NCBI RefSeq assembly: GCF_009720745.1
Contig: NZ_WNKX01000005.1
Span: 248,001-312,000, forward strand
Direction of reading: 5' to 3'
Origin: Massilia eburnea
GTDB taxonomy: Bacteria; Pseudomonadota; Gammaproteobacteria; Burkholderiales; Burkholderiaceae_D
DNA: 64,000 nucleotides
A program made the position numbers and the translations under genes. This document shows, one piece after another, positions 25,155 through 35,296 of the stretch. The stretch's first letter is position 1; every line of letters begins with the position of its first letter. The notes under the pieces were generated by a model, which was not told the DNA's origin, searched no databases, and was given only the letters and a program-made list of their open reading frames with translations.

Positions 25155-25358
25155 TTAGTTGGTCTGGATGTTGGAAGCTTGCTTGCCTTTAGGGCCCTGA
25201 GTAACTTCGAACTGCACTTTTTGACCTTCTTTCAGGGTCTTGAAGCCGTTCATGTTAATCGCGGAGAAGTGTGCGAACAAATCCTCACCGCCATCATCAG
25301 GAGTGATGAAGCCAAAACCTTTGGAGTCATTGAACCACTTAACGGTACCAGTTGCCAT
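25155..25358 (-). CDS. cspA: Cold-shock protein (CspA family)
   Basis: A 67-residue single cold-shock domain: [17 protein letters not shown] with RNP1 and DLFAHFSAI with RNP2. It binds single-stranded RNA/DNA as a chaperone. Normal length. The upstream 325 bases are long and AT-rich, compatible with a cold-regulated 5' leader. Confidence 0.95.
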   Translation of the reverse strand: MATGTVKWFNDSKGFGFITPDDGGEDLFAHFSAINMNGFKTLKEGQKVQFEVTQGPKGKQASNIQTN

Positions 25359-25683
25359 TTTAAAAAAACTTTCAATAAAAACGAATCACACGAGCCATAA
25401 AAGCAAGAAGCTTCCTGCCCCCTCCTCGACAACTCACTTCTTACCAACATGTACAGATCTGCACAAAGTCGATATCGCATTGTTGGCGGAACAATTTTTA
25501 ATGTCAAGCGCTTTCACTAGCACATGGTGAGATTTTTGCAACAGCTATTTTTCGGCCTCTTGATTTTAACCAAGTCGACCGCCATCTGCGGCAAACGGCG
25601 AAAACGCGTAAGATGAGTACTGATGGAAATGCCCCTCTTAAATGGGCGTTGCATCCAGTCTGAAAGCATTAGAATATAAGCGT
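25359..25683. other. Divergent regulatory region between csp and clpS
   Basis: No gene. It holds the csp promoter and probably a long csp leader on the minus strand, rich in A/T near the start codon, plus the clpS-clpA promoter near 25640-25680 (an AT-rich TAGAATATAAG stretch). No cold box could be confidently read. Confidence 0.55.
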
Positions 25684-25986
25684 ATGGCAACCAAGCATGA
25701 CACCGAAACCGTCCTGGAAAGGCAGGCGATAAAGCCGCCACCTATGTACCAGGTGGCGTTGCTCAATGACGACTACACACCGATGGAGTTTGTGGTGGCG
25801 ATCATCCAGGAGTATTTCAATAAGGACCGGGAAACGGCCACACAAATTATGCTGAGTGTCCATCGCTATGGCAAAGGCGTGTGCGGCGTTTTCTCTAAAG
25901 ATATAGCTTCAACCAAAGTGGAGTTTGTTTTAACGCATGCACGCAAGGCGGGGCATCCCCTGCAATGTGTGATGGAGGAAGTATGA
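25684..25986 (+). CDS. clpS: ATP-dependent Clp protease adaptor ClpS
   Basis: A 100-residue adaptor delivering N-degron substrates to ClpAP. The core [20 protein letters not shown] contains the Asn-Asp-Asp that binds the N-terminal residue, followed by [17 protein letters not shown]. The ATG at 25684 gives the usual length. It overlaps clpA by 4 bases, so translation is coupled. Confidence 0.96.
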   Translation: MATKHDTETVLERQAIKPPPMYQVALLNDDYTPMEFVVAIIQEYFNKDRETATQIMLSVHRYGKGVCGVFSKDIASTKVEFVLTHARKAGHPLQCVMEEV

Positions 25987-28283
25987 TTGCGCAGGAATTG
26001 GAAGTAAGTTTGCATATGGCCTTTGTCGAGGCGCGGCAGGCACGGCATGAGTTCATCACCGTGGAGCACTTGCTGCTGGCGCTGCTGGACAATCCATCGG
26101 CAGCCGAGGTGCTGCGCGCCTGCGCAGTGAATATTGAGGACCTGCGCAAGACGCTGACGAACTTCATCGGCGATAACACGCCGACCGTGCCTGGCACCGG
26201 CGAAGTGGATACTCAGCCAACCCTGGGCTTCCAGCGCGTGATCCAGCGCGCGATCATGCATGTGCAGTCGGCTTCCAACGGCAAGAAGGAAGTGACCGGC
26301 GCGAATGTATTGGTGGCGATCTTCGGCGAGAAAGACTCCCACGCTGTTTACTACCTGCACCAGCAGGGCGTAACCCGCCTGGACGTGGTCAACTTCATCT
26401 CGCACGGCGTACGCAAGGACCAGCAAATGGATTCCGGCAAAGCATCCGAAGGCGTGGAAGAGGGCAGCGTGCCCGAAGGCCAGACCAAGGAGTCGCCGCT
26501 GGACCAGTTCACCCAGAACCTGAACAAGTCCGCCGCCGAAGGCAAGATCGACCCGCTGATCGGCCGCGAGGACGAAGTGGACCGCGTGATCCAGGTACTG
26601 TGCCGCCGCCGCAAGAACAACCCGCTGCTGGTGGGCGAAGCCGGCGTGGGCAAGACCGCCATCGCCGAAGGCCTGGCGTACCGCATCACGCAGGGCGACG
26701 TGCCGGAAGTGCTGACCAATGCGGTCGTGTACTCGCTCGACATGGGGGCGCTGCTGGCCGGCACCAAATACCGCGGCGACTTCGAGCAGCGCCTGAAGGC
26801 CGTGCTCAAGCAGCTGAAGGACAATCCGAACGGCATCCTGTTCATCGACGAGATCCACACCATCATCGGCGCCGGCTCGGCGTCGGGCGGAACGCTGGAC
26901 GCGTCCAACCTGCTGAAACCAGCTTTGGCGAATGGCCAGCTGAAGTGTATCGGCGCGACCACCTTCACGGAATTCCGCGGCGTATTCGAGAAAGACCATG
27001 CGCTCTCCCGCCGCTTCCAGAAGGTCGACGTGAACGAGCCGACCGTGGAACAGACCGTGCAGATCCTGCGCGGCCTGAAGTCGCGCTTCGAGGAACACCA
27101 TGGCGTGAAGTATTCCTCGTCGGCGCTGTCGACCGCGGCCGAACTGGCTGCGCGCTTCATCAACGACCGCCACCTGCCGGACAAGGCCATCGACGTGATC
27201 GACGAGGCGGGCGCTGCCCAGCGCATCCTGCCGAAGTCGAAGCAGAAGAAAACCATCGGCAAGACCGAGATCGAGGAAATCATCTCCAAGATCGCCCGCA
27301 TCCCGCCGCAGACCGTCAACCAGGACGACCGCAGCAAGCTGGCCACCATTGACCGCGACCTGCGCAATGTGGTGTTCGGCCAGGATCCTGCGATCGAAGC
27401 GCTGGCGTCCGCAATCAAGATGTCGCGCGCCGGCCTGGGCAAGCAGGACAAGCCTATCGGCTCCTTCCTGTTCTCCGGTCCGACCGGCGTCGGCAAGACC
27501 GAGGTGGCCAAGCAGCTGGCCTTCATCCTGGGCATTGAGCTGATCCGCTTCGACATGTCGGAATACATGGAACGCCATGCGGTCAGCCGCCTGATCGGCG
27601 CGCCTCCTGGCTACGTGGGCTACGACCAGGGCGGCCTGCTGACCGAGGCGATCACCAAGAAGCCGCACGCCGTGCTGCTGCTGGACGAAATCGAGAAGGC
27701 GCATCCGGATATCTTCAATATCCTGCTGCAGGTGATGGACCACGGCACGCTGACCGACAACAACGGCCGCAAAGCGGACTTCCGCAACGTGATCATCATC
27801 ATGACCACCAATGCGGGTGCGGAAAGCCTGCAGAAGCGTTCGATCGGCTTCACCGACAGCAAGGAAGCGGGCGACGAGATGGCGGACATCAAGCGCATGT
27901 TCACGCCGGAGTTCCGCAACCGCCTGGACGCAACCATCAGCTTCCGCGCACTGGACGAAGAAATCATCCTGCGCGTGGTGGACAAATTCCTGATGCAGCT
28001 GGAAGAGCAGCTGCACGAGAAGAAGGTGGAGGCGATCTTCAGCGAGAAACTGCGCAAGTTCCTGGCGAAGAAGGGCTTCGATCCGCTGATGGGCGCACGG
28101 CCGATGTCGCGCCTGATCCAGGACATGATCCGCAAGGCGCTGGCCGACGAGCTGCTGTTCGGCCGCCTGGTCTCCGGCGGCCGCGTGATCGTCGACCTGG
28201 ACGATGCGGAAGCGATCAAGCTGGAGTTCCCGGAACCGGACGCGGCGCCAACCCCGCCGCCGGAAACCGTCGAAGTCGAATAA
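25983..28283 (+). CDS. clpA: ATP-dependent Clp protease ATPase subunit ClpA
   Basis: A 766-residue AAA+ unfoldase that feeds ClpP. Clp-N repeats at 1-145, D1 ATPase with [13 protein letters not shown] and D2 with [13 protein letters not shown], and the IGF-type ClpP loop region. The C-terminus is acidic and Pro-rich. ATG at 25983 overlaps the clpS stop. Confidence 0.97.
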   Translation: MIAQELEVSLHMAFVEARQARHEFITVEHLLLALLDNPSAAEVLRACAVNIEDLRKTLTNFIGDNTPTVPGTGEVDTQPTLGFQRVIQRAIMHVQSASNGKKEVTGANVLVAIFGEKDSHAVYYLHQQGVTRLDVVNFISHGVRKDQQMDSGKASEGVEEGSVPEGQTKESPLDQFTQNLNKSAAEGKIDPLIGREDEVDRVIQVLCRRRKNNPLLVGEAGVGKTAIAEGLAYRITQGDVPEVLTNAVVYSLDMGALLAGTKYRGDFEQRLKAVLKQLKDNPNGILFIDEIHTIIGAGSASGGTLDASNLLKPALANGQLKCIGATTFTEFRGVFEKDHALSRRFQKVDVNEPTVEQTVQILRGLKSRFEEHHGVKYSSSALSTAAELAARFINDRHLPDKAIDVIDEAGAAQRILPKSKQKKTIGKTEIEEIISKIARIPPQTVNQDDRSKLATIDRDLRNVVFGQDPAIEALASAIKMSRAGLGKQDKPIGSFLFSGPTGVGKTEVAKQLAFILGIELIRFDMSEYMERHAVSRLIGAPPGYVGYDQGGLLTEAITKKPHAVLLLDEIEKAHPDIFNILLQVMDHGTLTDNNGRKADFRNVIIIMTTNAGAESLQKRSIGFTDSKEAGDEMADIKRMFTPEFRNRLDATISFRALDEEIILRVVDKFLMQLEEQLHEKKVEAIFSEKLRKFLAKKGFDPLMGARPMSRLIQDMIRKALADELLFGRLVSGGRVIVDLDDAEAIKLEFPEPDAAPTPPPETVEVE

Positions 28284-28304
28284 GCGGCCCGCCGCCGAGA
28301 CCTG

Positions 28305-28333
28305 AAGCCCGCTCCCTCGAGCGGGCTTTTTTT
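28305..28333 (+). terminator. Terminator of clpS-clpA
   Basis: AAGCCCGCTC (28305-28314) pairs with GAGCGGGCTT (28319-28328) with a short loop and seven T residues. Confidence 0.9.
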
Positions 28334-28405
28334 GCGCAAAGGATATTTACTAATAGTTAAGTTTGTTTGTATAATTGCAGCTCATTTTGCCTGGAAGAGA
28401 AGACT

Positions 28406-29215
28406 GTGACCAAACTGACTACCTTGTTTTGCGCCGCCGCGCTGGCTTTCAGCGCCTCCGCCCATGCTGGCGTTGCCCCGATCCTGAGCGGTTTCAGCCA
28501 GACCACCGTGGCTGCCGAGGATGACGGCAGCACCTTGGTCAACCTGGCCAACGGCTTGAAGCTGGGCCTGAACGGCGCGACGTACAGCAGCCTGTACGTC
28601 AACACCAATGGCAATGTGTCCTTCGGCCAGGGCCTGAGCACCTATGCGCCGGGCGCATTCAATGGCGATTCGTTTGGCCACGATTTCCTGGCGCCGTTCT
28701 TTGGTGACGTCGACATCCGCGACAACCATGGCAGCATCGGCTATGGCAACACCATGTTCGAAGGCCACAATGCAATGGCCGTCACCTGGTCCAACGTCGG
28801 CTATTACAACAAGAAGAACGATTTGCAGAATACCTTCCAGCTGGTGCTGGTAGATCGTTCCGATACCGGCGCAAACAATTTCGACTTCTACTACAACTAC
28901 GGTTCGATCCAGTGGGATTCGACCAGCAATTCCGACAAGGCGCACGCTGGCTTCCATTTGCAGGGCACTGCCGCAGACTTCGAGTTCGATGGTTCGGGCA
29001 ATCCTGGCAAGGTGATCGACTCCGGCAAGCAATCGCTGGTCAAGGGCAGCAATGTCGGCCTGAGCGGCCGCTATGCCTTCAACGTGCGCGGCGGTGTCGC
29101 GGCGTACGGCCTGGAGCAGCTCACTCCAGCGCAGAGCGTGCCGCTGCCAGGTTCGCTGCCGCTGGTCGGCATCGGCGCGATCGCACTGGCCTACGGCCGC
29201 CGCCGCAAGGCTTGA
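28406..29215 (+). CDS. Exported NIDO-like protein with PEP-CTERM sorting signal
   Basis: A 269-residue secreted protein. A signal peptide ends at SAHA (about residue 20). The middle resembles a nidogen-like (NIDO) domain: LYVNTNGNVSFGQGL, FFGDVDIRD, AMAVTWSNVGYY, FQLVLVDRSD and FDFYYNYGSIQWD are recognisable beta motifs. The C-terminus has VPLPGS, a hydrophobic helix and GRRRKA, a PEP-CTERM-type tripartite signal processed by an exosortase in EPS-producing Gram-negatives. The GTG at 28406, with GGAAGAG upstream, begins right at the signal peptide. Probably surface or matrix-associated. Confidence 0.8.
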   Translation: MTKLTTLFCAAALAFSASAHAGVAPILSGFSQTTVAAEDDGSTLVNLANGLKLGLNGATYSSLYVNTNGNVSFGQGLSTYAPGAFNGDSFGHDFLAPFFGDVDIRDNHGSIGYGNTMFEGHNAMAVTWSNVGYYNKKNDLQNTFQLVLVDRSDTGANNFDFYYNYGSIQWDSTSNSDKAHAGFHLQGTAADFEFDGSGNPGKVIDSGKQSLVKGSNVGLSGRYAFNVRGGVAAYGLEQLTPAQSVPLPGSLPLVGIGAIALAYGRRRKA

Positions 29216-29250
29216 TCGAAGCGCTGCACTGCAGCACCGAAAATCAGCAC

Positions 29251-29276
29251 AACCCGCTCACTGAGCGGGTTTTTTA
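29251..29276 (+). terminator. Terminator of the PEP-CTERM gene
   Basis: AACCCGCTC (29251-29259) pairs with GAGCGGGTT (29263-29271), loop ACT, then T-run. Confidence 0.9.
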
Positions 29277-29292
29277 TTGCACAATCGCGGGC

Positions 29293-32200
29293 ATGAAAAC
29301 ATCCCTCATGCTCTCGCTTGGCCTCCTGGCCAGCGCGGCCCACGCCGCCGACCCCTATCTCCGTTTCCCAGCCGTGCGCGGCGACACCGTGGTCTTTACC
29401 GCCGAAGGCGATCTATGGAAGACCAGCCTGCAAGGCGGCGCAGCGCAGCGCCTGACCACCCATGCCGGCACCGAGGCCATGGCCGCCATCTCGCCGGATG
29501 GCCGGTGGCTGGCCTTCGTCGGCAGCTACGAGGGGACGCCGGAAGCGTATGTGATGCCGGTTTCCGGCGGCTTGCCGAAGCGCCTGACTTTTGCCAATGA
29601 GAACGTGCGCGTGCTGGGCTGGACTGCGCAAGGCGAGGTGCTGGTGGCGCTGCCGGCGCAAGTGGGACCGCGCAATCAGTGGGAAGTATCGGCAGTCAAG
29701 CCGGCCACGCTGGCGCGCCGCACTTTCCAGGTGGCCGATGCCAACGACGCCGTGCTGGACGATGCGGGCAAGACCCTCTACTTCACGCGTCTCGGCCTGG
29801 TGATGACGGGCGATAATGTGCGCCACTACCGCGGCGGCGCGCACGCCCAGCTTTGGCGTTACGATATCGACGGCGGCAGCGAGGCGCGCCAGGTGTTCGG
29901 CGCCGATGCGGGCAACAACAAGCGCCCGATGTGGTGGAACGGGCGCCTGTATTTCATCAGCGACCGCGATGGTTCCGACAATATCTGGTCCAGCGACGCG
30001 AATGGCGGCGACCTGCGCGAACATACGCGCCACAAGGATTGGGACGTGCGCAATGCAGCGCTGGGAGACGGCCGCATCGTCTACCAGCTTGGTGCGGACG
30101 TGCAGGTGCTGGACCTGGCGAGCGGGGCTACGCGGCCGCTCAAGGTGTCGCTGGTGTCGGATTTCGACCAGCAGCGCACGCGCCAGATCCGTTCGCCGCT
30201 GGAAGCGCTGACCAGCACCGCCTTGTCCGCGCGCGAGGAGCGCGTGGTGATCACGGCGCGCGGCCGCGTCAGCATTGCCGGCACCGGCAGCCTGCGCCGG
30301 GTGGAGATCGCGATTCCGGAAGGCGCGCGCGCCCGCGATGCTGTTTTCAGCCACGATGAGAAGTCGGTGTTTGCAATTGTCGACACCAGCGGCGAGAACG
30401 AGATCTGGAAGTTTGCCGCCGACGGTTCCGGCAAGGGCGAGCGCCTGACCACGGACGGCAATAACCATCGCTGGGCGCTGTATCCTTCGCCAGACGGAAA
30501 ATGGCTGGCGCACACCGACAAGAAAGGGCGTATGTGGCTGCTGGACCTGGCCTCGCGCGCGAACACGCTGATCGACGATGCCGGCAAAGCGGGCGTGGAC
30601 CAGCACGATAGCGCCGTGTGGTCCGCGGATGGGCGCAACCTGGCTTTTGTACGCTCCGATACCAGCGCGCAGCGCAGCCAGATCGGCCTCTACTCGGTGG
30701 CGGACAAGCAGCTGGCCTTCGTTACCGGCGACCGTTATCCGTCCACCTCGCCGGCGTTTTCCCCGGATGGCCGCTGGCTGTACTTCCTGTCGGCCCGCAA
30801 TTTCGCCCTGGCCAACGGCTCGCCATGGGGCGACCGCAACATGGGGCCGGTGTTCGACAAGCGCGTCGGCGTGTTTGCGTTGGCGCTGCAGCCGGGTAAC
30901 CGCTTCCCGTTCAAGCCGGACGATGAGTTGAGCAAGGCTGCCGCCAAGCCGGCCGAGACGCCGGAGGAAAAAGCCGCCGAGAAGGCCGTGGAAAAAGCAG
31001 TGGACAAGGCGGCCGAGAAGTCCATTGAGAAGCCGGCCGGCGGCAAGTCCGCCGCGCCGGCCAGGCTTCCTGCCATCGTGTTCGCCGGCTTGTCCGAGCG
31101 CGTGTATGAAGTGCCGCTGGCAGCCGGCAATTACGATGACCTGTCGGTTGACGACAAGCGCCTGTACTTCCTCGAACGCGAGGGCAACGAGGGCCGCTTC
31201 GCACTGAAAACCCTGGCCATTGCCCGCACCAGCCCGCAGCCGGAAACTTTTGTGGCGGGTGTGCGCAATTACGAGCTGTCGGCCGACCACAAGCACGTGT
31301 ATTACCGCACCTTCTCCGCCAGCGGACCGGGCGACATGATGATCGTGGAAGCCGGCGCCAAAATCCCTTCCGACACCAGCAAGGCCAAGGTGCGGGTCGA
31401 TGACTGGACGCTGATTTCCAATCCTCGCCTGGAGTGGACGCAGATGTTCAACGATGCCTGGCGCATGCACCGCGACTTCCTGTACGACGCCAGAATGCGC
31501 GGCGTGGACTGGAATGCCGTGCGTTCCAAGTACACTCCGCTGGTGGAGCGCGTGAGCGAGCGCGCCGAGCTGAACGACATTCTCGGCATGATGGTGGCGG
31601 AAGTTGGTGCGCTGCATTCGCAGGTGGCGCCGGGCGATATACGGCGTCCCGCACCGGAAGGCACGCCGGCTGGCCTGGGCGCCGTGCTGGCCCGCAGCGA
31701 CAAAGGCTACCGCGTCGAACATGTCTACCGCACCGAGCCCGAGCAACCCAACGCCCGCGCACCGCTGGCGCAGCCGGACGTCGACGTACGCCAGGGCGAC
31801 ACGATCACCGCCGTCAACGGCAAGCCGGTGCTGGAAGCGCGCGATATTTCCGACCTGCTGCTGAACCAGGCCGACAAGCAGGTGCTGCTGAACGTGACCA
31901 CCGCCAAAGGCATGGCGCGTTCGGTGATCGTGACGCCGGTGGCGCAATCGCGCCAGGCCACGCTGCGCTACGGCGATTGGGAGCAGGGCCTGGCGCGCCA
32001 GGTCGACCAGGCGTCCAAGGGCCGCATAGGCTACCTGCACCTGCGCGCCATGGGGCCGAACGATATCGCCACCTTCGCCCGCGAGTTCTATGCCAACGTC
32101 AACCGCGATGGCCTGATCATCGACGTGCGCCGCAACCAGGGCGGCAATATCGACAGCTGGATTATCGAGAAATTGCTGCGCAAGGCCTGGGCTTACTGGG

Positions 32201-32625
32201 CGCCGCCGTCGGGCAGCACTTATCCGAATATGCAGAACACCTTCCGCGGCCACCTGGTGGTTCTGGTCGATGAGCTGACCTATTCGGACGGTGAGACCTT
32301 TGCTGCCGGGATCAAGGCGCTGGGACTGGCGCCGCTGGTGGGCAAGCGCACGGCCGGCGCGGGTGTCTGGCTGAGCGACCGCAATCGCCTGGCAGACAAC
32401 GGCATGGTGCGGGTAGCGGAGAATGGCCAGTTCAGTGAAGCGGACGGCCAGTGGCTGATCGAGGGCGTCGGCGTGGTGCCAGATGTGGAAGTGGACAACC
32501 TGCCGCACGCCACCTATCAGGGCCAGGACCGCCAATTGGAAGTGGCGATCGAGATGCTGCAGAAGAAGCTGAAGGAGCAGCCGGTCAAGCCGCTGCAGCC
32601 GCAGGCCATTCCAGCCCTGAAGTAA
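29293..32625 (+). CDS. Tricorn-type S41 serine protease, secreted
   Basis: A 1110-residue protease with a signal peptide (MKTSLMLSLGLLASAAHA). PD40/beta-propeller repeats fill about 25-530 (SPDGRWLAFVG, SPDGKWLAH, SPDGRWLYFLS). A highly charged Ala/Lys/Glu insert (about 545-590) separates them from the tricorn core, a PDZ-like domain (about 800-880) and the S41 catalytic domain. His775 (ALHSQ) and Ser998 (TYSDGE) match the tricorn active site. It would degrade oligopeptides in the periplasm. The in-frame stretch upstream of 29293 overlaps the previous gene and has no signal peptide. Confidence 0.9.
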   Translation: MKTSLMLSLGLLASAAHAADPYLRFPAVRGDTVVFTAEGDLWKTSLQGGAAQRLTTHAGTEAMAAISPDGRWLAFVGSYEGTPEAYVMPVSGGLPKRLTFANENVRVLGWTAQGEVLVALPAQVGPRNQWEVSAVKPATLARRTFQVADANDAVLDDAGKTLYFTRLGLVMTGDNVRHYRGGAHAQLWRYDIDGGSEARQVFGADAGNNKRPMWWNGRLYFISDRDGSDNIWSSDANGGDLREHTRHKDWDVRNAALGDGRIVYQLGADVQVLDLASGATRPLKVSLVSDFDQQRTRQIRSPLEALTSTALSAREERVVITARGRVSIAGTGSLRRVEIAIPEGARARDAVFSHDEKSVFAIVDTSGENEIWKFAADGSGKGERLTTDGNNHRWALYPSPDGKWLAHTDKKGRMWLLDLASRANTLIDDAGKAGVDQHDSAVWSADGRNLAFVRSDTSAQRSQIGLYSVADKQLAFVTGDRYPSTSPAFSPDGRWLYFLSARNFALANGSPWGDRNMGPVFDKRVGVFALALQPGNRFPFKPDDELSKAAAKPAETPEEKAAEKAVEKAVDKAAEKSIEKPAGGKSAAPARLPAIVFAGLSERVYEVPLAAGNYDDLSVDDKRLYFLEREGNEGRFALKTLAIARTSPQPETFVAGVRNYELSADHKHVYYRTFSASGPGDMMIVEAGAKIPSDTSKAKVRVDDWTLISNPRLEWTQMFNDAWRMHRDFLYDARMRGVDWNAVRSKYTPLVERVSERAELNDILGMMVAEVGALHSQVAPGDIRRPAPEGTPAGLGAVLARSDKGYRVEHVYRTEPEQPNARAPLAQPDVDVRQGDTITAVNGKPVLEARDISDLLLNQADKQVLLNVTTAKGMARSVIVTPVAQSRQATLRYGDWEQGLARQVDQASKGRIGYLHLRAMGPNDIATFAREFYANVNRDGLIIDVRRNQGGNIDSWIIEKLLRKAWAYWAPPSGSTYPNMQNTFRGHLVVLVDELTYSDGETFAAGIKALGLAPLVGKRTAGAGVWLSDRNRLADNGMVRVAENGQFSEADGQWLIEGVGVVPDVEVDNLPHATYQGQDRQLEVAIEMLQKKLKEQPVKPLQPQAIPALK

Positions 32626-32628
32626 AAG

Positions 32629-33330
32629 TCAGAATTCCTGCAGCTGCTTGAGCGCGGCGGCCCGGCGGCGCGACACTTCCACCGCCATGTCGGCCAGGTG
32701 CAGGGTCAGGCCGCCGCCTTCCTCGTTATTGATGCCGCGCACGGCGGCCAGGTTGACGATATGGCGGCGGCTGGCGCGGAAGAATTGCTGCGGGTCCAGC
32801 CGTTGCTCAAGCTGCAGCAGGGAGCGCGCCAGCAGCGGCCTGGCGCCGTCGAAGTAGAGGCGGGTGTAATTGCCTTCCGATTCGAACAGGCGGATATCCT
32901 CCAGCCGCACGAACCAGCAGCGGTCGCCGTCGCGGATGAACAGCTTGCGCGGCGTGCTGCTCGGCGTCGGGGCCAGGCCAAGGCGGGCGGCGGCGCGTTC
33001 CAGCGCCGCGGCCAGGCGCTGCGGTTCGATGGGTTTCATCAGGTAGTCCAGCGCGCTGGCTTCGAACGCTTGCAGGGTGTACTGGTCGAAGGCCGTGGTG
33101 AAGATCACTTCCGGCGCATCTTCCAGCGCGGCCAGCAGGTCGAAGCCGCTGCCGCCCGGCATTTGTACGTCCAGCAGCAGCAGGTCGGGGTCGAGCGACG
33201 CCACCATCTGCGCGGCATCGGCCGCATTGGCCGCCTCGCCGACGATTTCCACGCCGGGATGTTTGGCCAGCATGCGCCGCAGTTCGGCGCGCGCCAGGCG
33301 TTCGTCGTCGACGATCAGGGTGCGGATCAT
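32629..33330 (-). CDS. LytTR-family response regulator
   Basis: A 233-residue regulator: receiver domain with DDE (8-10), phospho-acceptor Asp53 in LLLDVQMPGGSG, and Lys at about 103 (YLMKPI), then a LytTR DNA-binding domain (about 130-233) with FESEGNYTRLYF and FFRASRRHIVNL. It overlaps the sensor kinase upstream by 4 bases, forming a LytS/LytR-type two-component pair. Confidence 0.93.
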   Translation of the reverse strand: MIRTLIVDDERLARAELRRMLAKHPGVEIVGEAANAADAAQMVASLDPDLLLLDVQMPGGSGFDLLAALEDAPEVIFTTAFDQYTLQAFEASALDYLMKPIEPQRLAAALERAAARLGLAPTPSSTPRKLFIRDGDRCWFVRLEDIRLFESEGNYTRLYFDGARPLLARSLLQLEQRLDPQQFFRASRRHIVNLAAVRGINNEEGGGLTLHLADMAVEVSRRRAAALKQLQEF

Positions 33331-34349
33331 GCGGCCACCGGGAATTGCAAGGTGGCACGCACCCAGCCGCTGCTTTCGCTCAGTTGCAGGCTGGCTTCCT
33401 CGCCCATCGACAGGGCCAGGCGCTTGCGGGTATTGGTGAGGCCAACCTTGGTCGAATCGCCGATGGAGCGGATGGCGCCGGCATTGGCGATTTCGATCAG
33501 GGCATTGTCGCCGGCACGGCGTGCAGTGATGCGGATGTCGCTGCCGGTGGTGCTCATCTCCACGCCGTACTTGACGGCGTTTTCCACCAGGGTTTGCAGC
33601 GACATGGGAGGAATTCTCACGTCTTCCAGGCCCGGCTCGACTTCAATGCTGGCGCGCAGTCTTTCTTCGAAACGGATCTTTTCGATGGCGAGGTAAGCCT
33701 CCACCGCTGCCAGTTCCTTGTGCAGCGGCACAGTGTCGGACTGGCCGGACTGCAAGGCATAGCGCATCAGGCTTGCCAGCTGGTCGATCATCTGCGACGC
33801 GGAATCCGGCTCTTCATACACCAGGGCGCGGATGCTGTTCAGGCTATTGAAAAAGAAGTGCGGGTTGACCTGGGCCTGCAGCGCGCGCAGTTCGGAATCC
33901 TTGGCCTGGACTTCCATGCGCAGGGCGGTCGCTTCAAACTGGTTGGCGCGGCGCAGTGCCAGCGCTGCCTGGTAAGCGGCCTGCCATGCGAGGAAGACGC
34001 AGCTCCAGAGGACGATTGCGCCGGGCAGCCAGCCGCTCGGGCCGTCGACCTTGCGCAGCACGAGGTAGATCACCAGCGCCATGCTGAGCGACTGCAGAGG
34101 CGCAAGAAGCAGTACCGGAACCGCCAGCATGCGCCATTTGATCGCCCCCGTGTTCCAGCGCCTAGCCTTGATGAAACGGTGCCACAGATCCGACAACAGT
34201 AATCCGCTGACACCGCCCCACGCGGCGGCGAGGCCAAGAAGGCGGCCGAACGTCAGGAGGGTCAAGCATGCGACCAGCGTCCAGCCAAGCAGCTGAAGGA
34301 TCCAGTACCAGTTAAGCCTTGCCAGCAGCGGACGCGTGGTGTGTGCCAT
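33327..34349 (-). CDS. LytS/YehU-type sensor histidine kinase (first paralogue)
   Basis: A 340-residue kinase: about four N-terminal membrane helices (15-150), a His_kinase domain with QVNPHFFFNSLNSIRAL (phospho-acceptor His) and an HATPase with LVENAVKYG and GLTNTRKRL. I chose the ATG at 34349. It is coupled to the LytTR regulator. Two similar kinases lie upstream (35297 and 36354). Confidence 0.92.
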   Translation of the reverse strand: MAHTTRPLLARLNWYWILQLLGWTLVACLTLLTFGRLLGLAAAWGGVSGLLLSDLWHRFIKARRWNTGAIKWRMLAVPVLLLAPLQSLSMALVIYLVLRKVDGPSGWLPGAIVLWSCVFLAWQAAYQAALALRRANQFEATALRMEVQAKDSELRALQAQVNPHFFFNSLNSIRALVYEEPDSASQMIDQLASLMRYALQSGQSDTVPLHKELAAVEAYLAIEKIRFEERLRASIEVEPGLEDVRIPPMSLQTLVENAVKYGVEMSTTGSDIRITARRAGDNALIEIANAGAIRSIGDSTKVGLTNTRKRLALSMGEEASLQLSESSGWVRATLQFPVAA

Positions 34350-34359
34350 GGTTTGCAGA

Positions 34360-35223
34360 TTATTGGATGAATTGGTCGATGCGAGCATACATCCATTCAG
34401 GCTCGTCGTACATAATGAAGTGACGAGAGGTGTCGGCCAATTCCACTTTCACGCCGGGCAGCTTGGCATACTGCGACTTGAACAGGCCTTCGACCGCTTC
34501 CTTCGGTGCGTATGCCTTGTAGGCCGACCAGGAGCCCAGTACCAGCGTTGGCGCCTTGATGCGGCTGATGTCCTCGCGCAGGTCGGTGGCCATGATCTCG
34601 TAGAAGGCATCGGCGACCGTGGCGCGGTCGGACTGCTTGCCCCACTCGAAGATGCGCTGCGCATTTTCCGGTGCGGTGACCATGCTGGCGGTGATGCGCT
34701 GCTGGACGGCGGCGTAGCTGGCGTCATCCTGTTTGCTCATGCCGTCGCGCATTTGGGCAGCTGCTGCCTGCAATTGTTCCTTGGTGACGGCCGGGTTGCG
34801 CGTGGCGCCCAGTGCCGGGTAGCTGTCGATGATGACGAGGCGGCCGACCTTGTCCGGATAATCGCTGGCCAGTTTCATGCCGAGGAAACCGCCCAGGCTG
34901 TGGCCGATCACGGTTGGCTTGACCAGCTTGTTGGCGGTGATGTAATCGGCCAGTTGCTGCTCGGCGGCTGGCAGCAGGTGTTCGCCGGAGAGGGCTGGCA
35001 CGCCGGCAAAACCGGCCAGGGTCAGGATATGGCACTGGTGCTTGACGCACATGTGGGCAGCGGTATCTTTCCATACTTCGCCGGAGGTAGCCAGGCCGGG
35101 AATCAGGATGATCGGCTCGCCGCTGCCTTTAACTTCCGCTTTGAAAGCCGACGCCGCAACGGCAGGGATGGACGCTGCGGCCAGCAGCAGGGAGATGGCG
35201 GCTTTTGCAAATTGGGTTTTCAT
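34360..35223 (-). CDS. Exported alpha/beta hydrolase
   Basis: A 287-residue protein with a signal peptide (to about ASA at 25) and the alpha/beta-hydrolase fold: IILIPGLATSGEVW with the oxyanion region, GHSLGGFLGM nucleophile elbow (Ser at about 113), and catalytic His in DTSRHFIMYDEP near the end. Substrate unknown. The ATG at 35223 has GGAGG upstream. It sits between two sensor kinases, 10 bases before the first. Confidence 0.88.
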   Translation of the reverse strand: MKTQFAKAAISLLLAAASIPAVAASAFKAEVKGSGEPIILIPGLATSGEVWKDTAAHMCVKHQCHILTLAGFAGVPALSGEHLLPAAEQQLADYITANKLVKPTVIGHSLGGFLGMKLASDYPDKVGRLVIIDSYPALGATRNPAVTKEQLQAAAAQMRDGMSKQDDASYAAVQQRITASMVTAPENAQRIFEWGKQSDRATVADAFYEIMATDLREDISRIKAPTLVLGSWSAYKAYAPKEAVEGLFKSQYAKLPGVKVELADTSRHFIMYDEPEWMYARIDQFIQ

Positions 35224-35296
35224 TTGGTGTTTCCTCCTTGTGAGGCAGACTTTATCGGCGCATGCGCCGGCGCCAAATCGAAAACTTGATGAGCGG

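Noticed and set aside
29413-32535. A 1040-codon open frame opposite the tricorn protease
   Set aside because: It mirrors codon bias of the real gene (GC-rich third positions), has no domain and no ribosome site. The same applies to long antisense frames at 42029-44905, 25866-28016, 3049-4764, 6822-8186 and 56798-58207.
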